Shown here: positions 47,068 to 55,397 of the stretch, piece by piece | Numbering within the stretch: position 1 is the first letter of the stretch | Layout: each line of letters starts with the position of its first letter | Source of the DNA: Microbacterium arabinogalactanolyticum | GTDB lineage: Bacteria; Actinomycetota; Actinomycetes; Actinomycetales; Microbacteriaceae | Assembly: GCF_030268005.1 (NCBI RefSeq) | Contig: NZ_BRZC01000007.1 | Coordinates: 186,001 to 250,000 of the forward strand | Length of the DNA stretch: 64,000 nt | Reading direction: 5' to 3' | Position numbers and translations under genes: made by a program | The notes under the pieces: model-generated | Database searches by the model: none | Seen by the model: the letters and a program-made list of their open reading frames with translations, nothing else | Told to the model about the DNA's origin: nothing

Positions 47068-48282
47068 GTGGCGGGATATCGGGACCTTCTTCGCACGCCG
47101 GGAGTCGGCCGCATGATCGCGGCGCAGCTGGTGGCGCGCTTCCCCAACGGCATGATGAGCCTGGCGATCCTGATGCACGTCGAGCAGCAGTCCGGGTCCT
47201 ACGGCGCCGCGGGCCTCGTGCTCGCCGCGGCATCCGTCGGCCAGGCCATCGCGGGCCCGGTGACGAGTCGCTGGATGGGCGCCTGGGGCATGCGCCGCGT
47301 GCTCACCCTCACCCTGTCCGTGTGCGTCGCCGCCGTGCTCTGCCTGGCTCTGCTGCCGCTGAGCATCGCCGGCTACATGGCGTTCGCGATGCTCGCCGGT
47401 CTGTCCACGCCTCCCGTGCAGTCGGCGGTGCGCACCATCTACCCCAAGCTCGTCAACGCGGGCCAGCTCACGCCGCTGTTCTCGCTGGACGCCTCGCTGC
47501 AGGAGATCATCTGGATCGTCGCCCCCGTGCTGATCACGATCGTCTCCACGCAGGTCGGCACCGTGCAGGGCCTGCTGCTGGTCGCGATCATCCTCGCCGG
47601 CGGGGGCACCTGGTTCATCCTCTCCCCCGAGGTCGGGCGCGTGCGCATTCCGCGCAGCAGGCGCGCGTTCGGACGCGTCGTCCTCAAGCCGCCGGTGCTG
47701 CTGGCGACCGTCATCGGCTTCCTCCTGATCGGAGCATGCTCCGCGGTCGAGGTGGGCGTCGTCGCCACCTTCGGGCACGGCGGGCTGGAGGCCGGGCTCG
47801 TGCTGGCGGTGTTCTCGGTCGGCAGCCTGGCCGGTGGCCTGGCGTTCGGCCACATCCCCATCGGACCCTGGGCGATGGCTCGGCGACTGCTCATCGTCAC
47901 GGTCGGACTGGGCCTGACCATGGTGACGCTCAACGTGTTCTGGATCGGCGGCACACTGCTGCTGGCGGGCATCGGCATCGCCCCGGCCCTCGCCGTGCTG
48001 TTCGCGATCACCACCGCGAGCGTGAAGTTCAGCGAGACCGCCGAGGCGTTCGGCTGGGCGGGCACCGGGCAGCTGATCGGCGCGGCGGCGGGCTCCGCGG
48101 TCGCGGGCATCCTGATCGACGCGGGCGGCCCGACCGGCGCGTACCTCGCCGCGGCACTGTTCGCGCTCGCCGGACTGATCGTCTCGGTGGTCTTCGTGCG
48201 CGCCTTCCCCGACCTGCGGAACCGCGATCCCAGCCCCTACCCCGACACCGAGACGCTCTCCATCCCGACCGTCCGTCCCTGA
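47068..48282 (+). CDS. MFS transporter
   Basis: A 404-residue major facilitator protein with about 12 membrane helices. The first loop reads GPVTSRWMGAWGMRRVLT, a relaxed form of the family's GxxxDRxGRR motif between helices 2 and 3. YMAFAMLAGLSTPPVQSAVRTIYPKLV is typical of a group of actinobacterial exporters with no assigned substrate. GTG start with a TAGGGT box 6 bases upstream and no ribosome binding site. The following acyl-CoA dehydrogenase has its own leaderless-type promoter. Confidence 0.88.
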   Translation: MAGYRDLLRTPGVGRMIAAQLVARFPNGMMSLAILMHVEQQSGSYGAAGLVLAAASVGQAIAGPVTSRWMGAWGMRRVLTLTLSVCVAAVLCLALLPLSIAGYMAFAMLAGLSTPPVQSAVRTIYPKLVNAGQLTPLFSLDASLQEIIWIVAPVLITIVSTQVGTVQGLLLVAIILAGGGTWFILSPEVGRVRIPRSRRAFGRVVLKPPVLLATVIGFLLIGACSAVEVGVVATFGHGGLEAGLVLAVFSVGSLAGGLAFGHIPIGPWAMARRLLIVTVGLGLTMVTLNVFWIGGTLLLAGIGIAPALAVLFAITTASVKFSETAEAFGWAGTGQLIGAAAGSAVAGILIDAGGPTGAYLAAALFALAGLIVSVVFVRAFPDLRNRDPSPYPDTETLSIPTVRP

Positions 48283-48307
48283 CGGTCGGCGCACGATCCT
48301 CGCGGCA

Positions 48308-48313
48308 TAGGCT
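48308..48313 (+). promoter_or_regulatory. Leaderless-type -10 box TAGGCT
   Basis: TAGGCT lies 6 bases before the GTG at 48320, within the 37-base gap after the exporter gene. Confidence 0.5.
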
Positions 48314-48319
48314 GGGCGC

Positions 48320-49480
48320 GTGAGCACCTTCGACGCCGCTGCCTTCCTTCCCGACAACCTGCTGGAGCGCATCCGCGAGCGCGCCGCCGTGCACGACCGC
48401 GAGAACACCTTCCCGCAGCAGGACCTCGACGAGCTGAAGGACGCCGGATACCTCTCGGTCCTCGTGCCCGCCGAGCTGGGCGGAGCGGGCCTGGGCCTCG
48501 AGCAGGCGGCCCTGCTGCAGCAGCGCCTGGCGACCGCATCCCCCGCCACGGCGCTCGCCATCAACATGCACCTGGTGTGGACCGGCGTCGCGAAGGTGTT
48601 CAGCGACCGCGGCGTGCCCGGGCTCGAGTTCGTGCAGCGCGGCGCCGTCGCCGGCGAGGTCTTCGCCTTCGGGATCAGCGAGGGCGGCAACGATCTGGTG
48701 CTGTTCGGCAGCGACACGGATGCCGCACCTCAGCCCGACGGCGGCTACGCCTTCACGGGCACCAAGATCTTCACCTCGCTCGCGCCGGTCTGGACGAAGC
48801 TCGGCCTGCACGGCCTGGACACGACCGATGAGGAGGCCCCGAAGCTCGTCTTCGCGTTCATCGACCGCACGGATGCCGTGGTCACCGGCGACGACTGGGA
48901 CACGCTCGGCATGCGCGGAACGCAGAGCCGCACGACCCGATTGAACGGCGCGATCGCCGCCCCCGAGCATGTGGTCCGCCGCATCGACCCGGGCCCGAAC
49001 CCCGACCCGATCGTGTTCGGCATCTTCAGCGTGTTCGAGATCCTGCTCGCCTCGGTGTACACCGGCATCGCCCGTCGCGCCCTCGACCTCGCGGTCGAGA
49101 CCGCGCAGAAGCGGCGCTCGAAGAAGTCCGGCACGACGTACAGCCAGGATCCCGACATCCGCTGGCGGGTCGCGGGCATGGGCCTGGCATACGACGCGCT
49201 GCCGCCGCAGATCTCCGCACTGGCCCGGGACGTCGACCAGCTCGCCGATCACGGACCGCGCTGGTTCAGCCTGCTCTCGGGCGTGAAGCATCGCGCGGTC
49301 GTCATGGCCAAGCAGGTCGCCGACGAGGCGATGCTGGTGGCCGGCGGCGGATCGTACTTCTCCTCCAACGAGCTCTCGCGGCTGTACCGCGATGTGCTGG
49401 CGGGGCAGTTCCATCCTTCCGACCCGGAGTCCGCGCACGCCACAGCCGCGACCGCCTGGCTCGGACCGCTCGAGGGCTGA
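48320..49480 (+). CDS. Acyl-CoA dehydrogenase-family flavoprotein
   Basis: A 386-residue FAD enzyme of the acyl-CoA dehydrogenase fold: helical N-terminal part (ELKDAGYLSVLVPAELGGAGLGL), beta domain with FGISEGGNDLVLFGSD and FTGTKIFTSLAP, then helical C-terminal domain. Resemblance to the desulfurisation/nitroalkane-oxidase-like branch (SfnB, DszC) is as strong as to fatty-acid enzymes, so the substrate may not be a CoA thioester. The catalytic glutamate position cannot be assigned with certainty. Its stop codon sits inside an 8-base-pair hairpin. Confidence 0.83.
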   Translation: MSTFDAAAFLPDNLLERIRERAAVHDRENTFPQQDLDELKDAGYLSVLVPAELGGAGLGLEQAALLQQRLATASPATALAINMHLVWTGVAKVFSDRGVPGLEFVQRGAVAGEVFAFGISEGGNDLVLFGSDTDAAPQPDGGYAFTGTKIFTSLAPVWTKLGLHGLDTTDEEAPKLVFAFIDRTDAVVTGDDWDTLGMRGTQSRTTRLNGAIAAPEHVVRRIDPGPNPDPIVFGIFSVFEILLASVYTGIARRALDLAVETAQKRRSKKSGTTYSQDPDIRWRVAGMGLAYDALPPQISALARDVDQLADHGPRWFSLLSGVKHRAVVMAKQVADEAMLVAGGGSYFSSNELSRLYRDVLAGQFHPSDPESAHATAATAWLGPLEG

Positions 49481-49490
49481 GACCCTCGAG
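49469..49490 (+). terminator. Hairpin spanning the stop codon of the acyl-CoA dehydrogenase
   Basis: CTCGAGGG (49469-49476) and CCCTCGAG (49483-49490) form a perfect 8-base stem with a 6-base loop that contains the TGA stop codon. Confidence 0.5.
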
Positions 49491-49514
49491 CCGCTGACCC
49501 CGAGCATCCGAGAA

Positions 49515-49578
49515 CAGGAGGATTGCCGAGACCAGGAGGATTCCGAGCGGAATCCTCCTGCATTCAGCAATCCTCCTG
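49515..49578. terminator. Nested double hairpin between convergent genes
   Basis: Outer arms CAGGAGGATTGC (49515-49526) and GCAATCCTCCTG (49567-49578) enclose a perfect 13-base inner hairpin CAGGAGGATTCCG (49533-49545) with CGGAATCCTCCTG (49548-49560). Each left arm starts with the same CAGGAGGATT. The symmetry makes it a bidirectional terminator for the dehydrogenase gene and the polyamine operon, whose last stop codon is 28 bases further right. Confidence 0.75.
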
Positions 49579-49605
49579 CGTAGGGTGATGCCGCCGTTCG
49601 ACGAC

Positions 49606-50433
49606 TCAGCCGCCCGCCATCGTGCGCGCGATGTCGGTGGCCGAGTCCCCCGCCCGCTTGAGCACGAGCGCCACGAGCGCCAGCGACGCGAGCGTGAGCA
49701 CGAGCATGATGGTGGAGACGGCGGCGATCTCCGGTCGCAGACCGCTGCGCAGGGCGCTGAGCACGTACACCGGCCACGGCGTCGTGCCCGACACCTGCAC
49801 GAACGCGGAGACGATCGTGTTGTCCAGTCCGAGCGTGAACGAGAGCAGGAAGCCGGCCAGCACCGCCGGCATGGCCAGCGGCAGCGTGACCTTCACGAAG
49901 GTGCGCAACGGCGGCGCGTAGAGGTCGGCGGATGCCTCCTCCAGACTGGCATCCAGTCCGACCAGTCGCGCCCGCACGATGTACGACACGATGGCGATGG
50001 AGAACAGCGACTGCCCGATGATCAGTCGCACGGTGCCGTCGTTGAAGATCCCGATCCCGGCGTCCTGGCCGAGGAACACCATCCACGGCAGCAGCGCGAC
50101 GGCATCCACGATCTCGGGTGTCACCGAGATCAGCAGCAGCATGCCCAGGAACCACACCACCCACTTGCCGGGGTTCCGGGCCATCGCGATGCCGGCGAGC
50201 GTGCCGAGCACCGTCGCGATGACCGCGGCGAGCAGACCCGTGCGCACCGACACCAGCACTGCATCCCTGATCGCCGGCTTGGTGACGATCGCGGCGAAGG
50301 AGTCGAAGCCGAAGTGGTCCCACGAGACGAGCAGTCGCCCGACGTTGAACGAGTACACGATGATCACGATGATCGGTAGGAACAGGAAGACGAAGACCAG
50401 CGTCGACCACACCGGAAGCAGCCAGCGGCTCAT
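49606..50433 (-). CDS. potC: Polyamine-type ABC importer permease (PotC-like)
   Basis: A 275-residue membrane subunit with six predicted helices, N-terminal LVFVFLFLPIIVIIVYSFN, and the EAA loop EASADLYAPPLRTFVKVTLPLAMP near residue 180. This matches PotC/YdcV-type permeases of spermidine, putrescine and related importers. The ATG start overlaps the PotB-like stop by 4 bases. It is the last gene of a minus-strand operon in the order ATPase, binding protein, permease, permease, and is followed by the nested hairpin terminator. Confidence 0.9.
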   Translation of the reverse strand: MSRWLLPVWSTLVFVFLFLPIIVIIVYSFNVGRLLVSWDHFGFDSFAAIVTKPAIRDAVLVSVRTGLLAAVIATVLGTLAGIAMARNPGKWVVWFLGMLLLISVTPEIVDAVALLPWMVFLGQDAGIGIFNDGTVRLIIGQSLFSIAIVSYIVRARLVGLDASLEEASADLYAPPLRTFVKVTLPLAMPAVLAGFLLSFTLGLDNTIVSAFVQVSGTTPWPVYVLSALRSGLRPEIAAVSTIMLVLTLASLALVALVLKRAGDSATDIARTMAGG

Positions 50434-51320
50434 GATCCTTCTCCCAACCTCAGGGCGTATCGCCGTCTCAACGGCATCGTGACCAGCCACAGCAGCAGCG
50501 CGGCGATGCCGATCGAGACGGCGATGGTGATGATGAGCAGCACGGCCATCGCCGATCCCAGCGCCCAGTTCTGCGCGGTCTGGAACTGGCTGGCCACCAT
50601 CTGGCCGACCATGTTGCCCTTCGCGCCGCCCAGCACCGTGGCGGTGATGTAGTCGCCCATCAGCGGGATGTACACCAGCAGGACGCCGGCGATGATTCCC
50701 GGCTGCGCGATCGGCACCGTCACACGCAGGAAGGTGACGAGACCGTTCGCCCCGAGGTCCTTGCTCGCCTCGCGCAGAGGACCGCTGACGCGGTCGAAGG
50801 CGACGTACAGCGGCAGGATCATCAGCGGCAGGTAGTTGTAGACGACGCCCAGCAGCACGGCTCCCCGGGAGTTGAGGATGTCGAGCGGACCGGGGATGAC
50901 GCCGATGAACTGCAGTGCGCCGGACAGCCATCCCTCGGGCGCCAGGATCACCTGCCAGCCGATCGTGCGCACCAGGAAGTTCGTCCAGAACGGCACCATC
51001 ACCAGCGCCAGCAGCATCCCGCGCTTCGAGGGCGCCGCCTTCACGGCGATCCAGTACGCCACCGGCGCCCCGATGATCAGGCACAGCAGGGTGCCGATGA
51101 CACCGACCCAGAAGGTGTTCTGGAACGTGTTGAAGAAGGTCGGCGAGAGCGCCTCGACGTAGCGGTCGAAGGAGAGCCGGTCATTGGAGTTCGTCGAGAA
51201 GATGCTCGGCTTGTAGCCGAAGCTGTACCAGACGACGACTCCGATCGGCACGACGAAGAACACGGCGAGCCACGCCCATGCCGGCAGCGCCAGCGCGAAC
51301 GGCATCCTGACCTTACGCAC
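50430..51320 (-). CDS. potB: Polyamine-type ABC importer permease (PotB-like)
   Basis: A 296-residue permease: first helix AWAWLAVFFVVPIGVVVWYSFGY, then a 70-residue extracytoplasmic loop with SFDRYVEALSPTFFNTFQNT, and the EAA-type loop EASKDLGANGLVTFLRVTVPIAQP. It pairs with the following permease to form the channel. A GTG at 51320 overlaps the binding-protein stop by 8 bases; an ATG five codons later (MPFALAL) is an alternative. No strong ribosome binding site is visible, so translation is probably coupled. Confidence 0.9.
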   Translation of the reverse strand: MRKVRMPFALALPAWAWLAVFFVVPIGVVVWYSFGYKPSIFSTNSNDRLSFDRYVEALSPTFFNTFQNTFWVGVIGTLLCLIIGAPVAYWIAVKAAPSKRGMLLALVMVPFWTNFLVRTIGWQVILAPEGWLSGALQFIGVIPGPLDILNSRGAVLLGVVYNYLPLMILPLYVAFDRVSGPLREASKDLGANGLVTFLRVTVPIAQPGIIAGVLLVYIPLMGDYITATVLGGAKGNMVGQMVASQFQTAQNWALGSAMAVLLIITIAVSIGIAALLLWLVTMPLRRRYALRLGEGS

Positions 51321-52488
51321 CTGCGGCCACCTTCACCTTGTTCCAGATCTCCACGATGCGCTCCTGCGCGCTGGTGAACTTCTGCTCGTGCATCGTCTTC
51401 ACCTGCTCGTCGCTGAAGTACACCATGTCGAGCCGATCCAGCTCAGCATCCTCGGCCTTCTGCTGCGTGCCCTGCACCCCCGTGTCGTAACCGATGTAAT
51501 CGACCTGGGCCACCTGGATGTCGGGGGCGATGATGTAGTCGATGAACGCGTGCGCCGCCTCGGGGTGCGGGGCTCCCTTGGCGATCGCCCAGTTGTCCAT
51601 CCACAGCTCCGTGGCCGGTGCGCCGAGCACCCACTGCCACCGCTCGGGGTCGTCCGACTCGTCCATGCCGAGCCTGGCGTCGCCGCTGTACGACTGCACG
51701 AGCGCCGCCGACGCCTGCGGGATCACCTGCCCGCCCGGTGCGGAGTCGAAGATCGAGATGTGCGGCGCGAGTTCCTCGACCAGGAACTTCTCGCAGGCAT
51801 CGAGATCCTTCTTGTCCGTCGTGTTCCAGTCGATCCCGTGCGACCAGTGGTAGATGCCGCACAGCGGCGCCGGGTCGTCGAGGACCGAGGTCTTGCCGGA
51901 TGCCTCGTTCTGGGCGGCGTCGATGAAGTCGGCCCACGTCGTGAGCTCACGGGTGATGACGCGCTTGTCGTAGACGAAGCCGGTCGTGCCCCATGCCTTG
52001 CATATCGAGTACGCGTTGTCGGGGTCGAAGGAGCGATGGATGAAGTTCGGATTCATCGTGGCGAAGTTCGGGATGAGGTCGAGGTTCAGCTTCTCGAGCA
52101 GACCGTTCTCGGCCATCGGCATCACGAACAGCCCGCTGGGGACGACGATGTCGTACCCGGAGGTCCCGCGCGCCGCCACCAGCTTCGCGATCAGCTCCTC
52201 ATTGGAGTTGAACGCGTCGACGACGATCTTCGGCCCCTTCTTCTTGGTGAACGCGGAGAGCAGTTCGGGCTCGTCGTAGTCGCTCCAGGTGTAGATCGAC
52301 AGCCGGTCCTCGAGCGGGCCGCCGTGCGCCTGCGCCGCGGTCCCGGCCTGGCCGGGTGCGCAGGCGGTGAACAGCACGGCTCCGCCGGCCGCGAGTGCCG
52401 TGGCGAGGAATCCCCGCCGGGTCAGCTCGCTGCGCAGGATGCCCGCCGCACCGCGGTGCGCGAGCACCCGGACCGGTTCGGAGGTCAT
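51313..52488 (-). CDS. potD: Polyamine-type solute-binding protein with Tat lipoprotein signal (PotD-like)
   Basis: A 391-residue binding protein. The signal LTRRGFLATALAAGGAVLFTAC carries twin arginines (24-25) and a lipobox cysteine (Cys43), pointing to Tat export and lipid anchoring. The mature part begins LSIYTWSDYDEPELLSAF, then GYDIVVPSGLFVMPMAENGLLEKL, the normal PotD/PotF pattern. Spermidine, putrescine or gamma-aminobutyrate-like amines are possible ligands. ATG overlaps the ATPase stop by 4 bases. Confidence 0.9.
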   Translation of the reverse strand: MTSEPVRVLAHRGAAGILRSELTRRGFLATALAAGGAVLFTACAPGQAGTAAQAHGGPLEDRLSIYTWSDYDEPELLSAFTKKKGPKIVVDAFNSNEELIAKLVAARGTSGYDIVVPSGLFVMPMAENGLLEKLNLDLIPNFATMNPNFIHRSFDPDNAYSICKAWGTTGFVYDKRVITRELTTWADFIDAAQNEASGKTSVLDDPAPLCGIYHWSHGIDWNTTDKKDLDACEKFLVEELAPHISIFDSAPGGQVIPQASAALVQSYSGDARLGMDESDDPERWQWVLGAPATELWMDNWAIAKGAPHPEAAHAFIDYIIAPDIQVAQVDYIGYDTGVQGTQQKAEDAELDRLDMVYFSDEQVKTMHEQKFTSAQERIVEIWNKVKVAAGA

Positions 52489-53642
52489 CGGACGGCCTTG
52501 GGCAGCGCGATCACGTGCGTCGCGGACGTCGGCGCACCGTCGGCCGCGAACAGGCGTGCATCCGATGTCGCCCAGGTGCAGCGGACGTCGTCGTCGACCG
52601 CGACCCGCGGCGCGTTCGGCGCGGGGGTGCGCACCAGCAGGGTCTGCCCGTCCGCGACCCCGACCACGACCTGCAGGGTCTCGCCCAGATACGACACGCT
52701 CAGCACGCGGCCGTCGGCCCCGGCACCGGTCGCGCCCGCGGAGTCGAGTTGGATGAACTCCGGACGGATCGCCGCGACGGCCTCCGCGCCGCGCTCGACA
52801 CGACCGGCGCCCCAGCGCCCCTCGATCAGGCCGAGGGGCGTCTCGATCGCATCGCCGTCGGCGGCGACGCCCCGGATGAAGTTCTGCTGCCCGATGAACG
52901 AGGCCACGTAGGCGGAGGCGGGTGCCGCATAGATGGCGTCGGGCGCGTCGAGCTGCTCGATGCGCCCCGCCCGCATCACGGCGATGCGATCGCTCATCGA
53001 CAGCGCCTCGCCCTGATCGTGCGTGACGAAGACGAACGTCGTCCCGAGCCGAGACTGCAGCAGCTTCAGCTCGACCTGCATCTCCTCGCGCAGCTGCCGG
53101 TCGAGCGCCGCGAGCGGCTCGTCCAGGAGCAGCACGCTGGGCCGGTTGATGAGCGCCCGCGACAGGGCGATGCGCTGCTGCTGCCCGCCTGAGAGCATGG
53201 TGGGCTTGCGATCGGCGAAGCGCCGCAGCTGCACCATGTCCAGTGCTTCGGCCACGCGCTCGCGCTGCTCCGCCTTGGGGACACCGCGCTGCTGCAGCCC
53301 GTACGCCACGTTCTCGGCGACGGTCATGTGGGGGAACAGCGCGTAGGCCTGGAAGACGGTGTTGACCTCGCGCTTGTAGGGCGGCAGGCCCAGCACGCTG
53401 CGCCCGGAGATGCGGATGTCACCGCTGTCCGGGTGCTCGAAGCCGGCGATCATGCGCAGCGTCGTGGTCTTCCCGCAGCCGGACGGACCGAGCAGCGAGA
53501 GGAACTCCCCCGGCCGGATGCTCAGGGACAGGTCGTCGACGGCGGTCGACTCGCCGTAGTGCTTGGTGACGCCGGCGATCTCCACGCCACCGGACGCGGT
53601 GCCCGCGTCGGGTGCGGTCGCCGCCACTGCGATATCGGCCAT
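52485..53642 (-). CDS. potA: Polyamine-type ABC importer ATPase (PotA-like)
   Basis: A 385-residue ATPase: Walker A GPSGCGKTTTLRMIAG, Q-loop FQAYALFPHMTVAENVAYGL, signature LSGGQQQR, Walker B VLLLDEPLAALD and VTHDQGEALSMSD, followed by a TOBE regulatory domain from about residue 285. It powers the PotBC-type channel. First gene of the operon; GGAGG lies 6 bases before the ATG, and a promoter with TTGACT and CATCGT lies just upstream. Confidence 0.93.
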   Translation of the reverse strand: MADIAVAATAPDAGTASGGVEIAGVTKHYGESTAVDDLSLSIRPGEFLSLLGPSGCGKTTTLRMIAGFEHPDSGDIRISGRSVLGLPPYKREVNTVFQAYALFPHMTVAENVAYGLQQRGVPKAEQRERVAEALDMVQLRRFADRKPTMLSGGQQQRIALSRALINRPSVLLLDEPLAALDRQLREEMQVELKLLQSRLGTTFVFVTHDQGEALSMSDRIAVMRAGRIEQLDAPDAIYAAPASAYVASFIGQQNFIRGVAADGDAIETPLGLIEGRWGAGRVERGAEAVAAIRPEFIQLDSAGATGAGADGRVLSVSYLGETLQVVVGVADGQTLLVRTPAPNAPRVAVDDDVRCTWATSDARLFAADGAPTSATHVIALPKAVR

Positions 53643-53651
53643 GAAACCTCC

Positions 53652-53680
53652 ACGATGAGATTCGAACAGCCGTCAGTCAA
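53652..53680 (-). promoter_or_regulatory. Probable promoter of the polyamine importer operon
   Basis: On the minus strand a -35 element TTGACT (53675-53680) is separated by 17 bases from CATCGT (53652-53657), 9 bases before the ATG. Further up, AACGGAATTTGCGTT (53765-53779) is an imperfect palindrome overlapping the end of the CsoR-type gene. Confidence 0.45.
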
Positions 53681-53777
53681 CCACAGTCGGGGGCTGAGGT
53701 ACAGCGAAAAGCGAAGAAAAGAAGCAGAATCGCGACGATATCCGTTGTCGAGACCTAGCGAGGCAACGGAATTTGCG

Positions 53778-54050
53778 TTACTTGCGGTCGAAGTCGAAGG
53801 CTTTCAGCAGCTCGCCGACGGCCTGCTCGCGCTCGTCGCCGCCCTGCTCGAACATGTGCGTCACGTGCGTGCGCAGGTGGTTCTCGAGCAGCAGCCGGTT
53901 CAGGGACTCCAGTGAGCGCTGCACGGCACGCGACTGCGTGATGATGTCCATGCAGTAGTCCTCGTTCTCGATCATCCGCGCGATGCCGCGCAGCTGACCC
54001 TCGAGGATGCTGGTGCGGTGCAGTGCGCGCTTCTTGATGTCGTCGATCAC
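53778..54050 (-). CDS. CsoR/RcnR-family metal-sensing repressor
   Basis: A 90-residue all-helical regulator: ILEGQLRGIARMIENEDYCMDIITQSRAV is the family signature. The metal site of CsoR is Cys-His-Cys; here the equivalents are Cys33, His58 and His62 (DYC, NHLRTH), so the third ligand is histidine and copper(I) is less certain; nickel, cobalt, zinc or a formaldehyde-type signal is possible. The GTG at 54050 is preferred over the ATG at 54086, because TACGCT lies 6 bases before it and the family is about 90 residues long. No metal exporter gene is adjacent; the target is unknown. Confidence 0.84.
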   Translation of the reverse strand: MIDDIKKRALHRTSILEGQLRGIARMIENEDYCMDIITQSRAVQRSLESLNRLLLENHLRTHVTHMFEQGGDEREQAVGELLKAFDFDRK

Positions 54051-54056
54051 ACTCAG

Positions 54057-54062
54057 AGCGTA
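54057..54062 (-). promoter_or_regulatory. Leaderless-type -10 box TACGCT
   Basis: Minus-strand TACGCT precedes the GTG at 54050 by 6 bases and decides that start. Confidence 0.5.
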
Positions 54063-54084
54063 GCCGTCATGAAAGGATGACGGC

Positions 54085-55374
54085 ATGTCGCGAACCCCGA
54101 TGGCGCTGCTGTCCCCCGCCGATCAGGAGCGGCTGCGGGGCCTGCGCCGGATGAAGGCCGTGGCGCTGGGCGCGCTGATCTTCATGGCCGTGGTCTTCGT
54201 GATCGCGTTCGCCTTGGAGCACAGGCACCCGTGGCTCGCGTACGTGCGCGCAGCCGCCGAGGGCGGCATGGTCGGCGCACTCGCCGACTGGTTCGCCGTG
54301 ACCGCGCTGTTCCGGCACCCGCTGGGGCTGCCCATCCCGCACACCGCGATCATCCCGAACCGCAAGGACGAGATCGGCCGCTCGCTGGGCGAGTTCGTCG
54401 AGACCAACTTCCTCTCCGGCGATATCGTGCGCGACAAGCTCTCCCGCACCGCGCTGTCGAAGCGCCTCGGCGAATGGCTGCAGGATCCTGCCCACGCCGA
54501 GCGGGTCGCCGCCGAGGGATCGACAGCGGCATCCGCCGTGCTCCGCGCGCTGAGCGACGACGACGTGCAGGGCCTCATCGCCGATCTCGCGCGCGAGCAC
54601 CTGATCGAGCCGGACTGGGCGCCGCCCGCGGGCGGCTGGCTGGAGCGCATCGTCGAGGCGGATGCGCACCGCGGTGCGGTGGACCTGGCCGTGGACAGCA
54701 TCTCGACCTGGCTGCACGCCAACGCGCACACCTTCCAGGGCCTCGTCTCCCGGCGGCTCCCGGGCTGGGTCCCCAAGCTCGCGCACCGCTTCGTCGACGA
54801 GACGGTCTACCACGAGGCCGTCCGCTTCGTGGAGGCCGTGCAGGCCGACCCGCAGCATCCGGCCCGTCAGGCGCTCGACGGCTACCTGGCCCGCCTGGCC
54901 GACCGCCTGCAGCACGACCCCGCCATGCGGGACCGCTTCGAGGGCGCCAAGGCCGCGGTGTTCGACAGCCCGCGGGTGATCGCGCTCGCGGCGCAGGCCT
55001 GGGACACCGCCAAGAACGGCCTGCTCACCGCCCTCGCCGACCCGGAGAGCGGGCTGCGCCGCCGCGCGGCATCCGCCGTCGCCGAGATCGGACGACGCCT
55101 GGCCACCGAACCCGCCCTGCAGGCCCGCGTCGACGGCTGGGTGACCGACGCCGCCGTGTTCCTGGTGGACCGCTACCGGCACGACATCGCGTCGATCATC
55201 ACCGACACCGTCGAGAAGTGGGATGCCGCGGAGACCACCGAGAAGATCGAGCTGATGGTCGGTCGCGATCTGCAGTACATCCGGCTCAACGGCACGGTGG
55301 TGGGGGCGCTCGCGGGACTCGCGATCTTCGCCGTCGCGCACGCCGCGATCCCGGTCCCGCTGGGGCTGGGCTGA
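54085..55374 (+). CDS. DUF445 family membrane-anchored protein
   Basis: A 429-residue DUF445 protein: first helix VALGALIFMAVVFVIAFALE, then WLAYVRAAAEGGMVGALADWFAVTALFRHPLGLPIPHTAIIP, the family's hallmark, followed by a long helical cytosolic body and a last helix GTVVGALAGLAIFAVAHAA. Members (YjiN in E. coli) have no established function. The ATG follows AAAGGATG; the start codon overlaps by two bases with a discarded minus-strand ATG of the regulator gene. Confidence 0.88.
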   Translation: MSRTPMALLSPADQERLRGLRRMKAVALGALIFMAVVFVIAFALEHRHPWLAYVRAAAEGGMVGALADWFAVTALFRHPLGLPIPHTAIIPNRKDEIGRSLGEFVETNFLSGDIVRDKLSRTALSKRLGEWLQDPAHAERVAAEGSTAASAVLRALSDDDVQGLIADLAREHLIEPDWAPPAGGWLERIVEADAHRGAVDLAVDSISTWLHANAHTFQGLVSRRLPGWVPKLAHRFVDETVYHEAVRFVEAVQADPQHPARQALDGYLARLADRLQHDPAMRDRFEGAKAAVFDSPRVIALAAQAWDTAKNGLLTALADPESGLRRRAASAVAEIGRRLATEPALQARVDGWVTDAAVFLVDRYRHDIASIITDTVEKWDAAETTEKIELMVGRDLQYIRLNGTVVGALAGLAIFAVAHAAIPVPLGLG

Positions 55375-55397
55375 TGCCGTCGGCGTGAGCCGGGGTC

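Noticed and set aside
46775-47116. Possible gene in the nrdH-exporter gap.
   Set aside because: Translated frames lack any conserved stretch, and the region is better explained by NrdR boxes, DnaA-like boxes and the exporter promoter.
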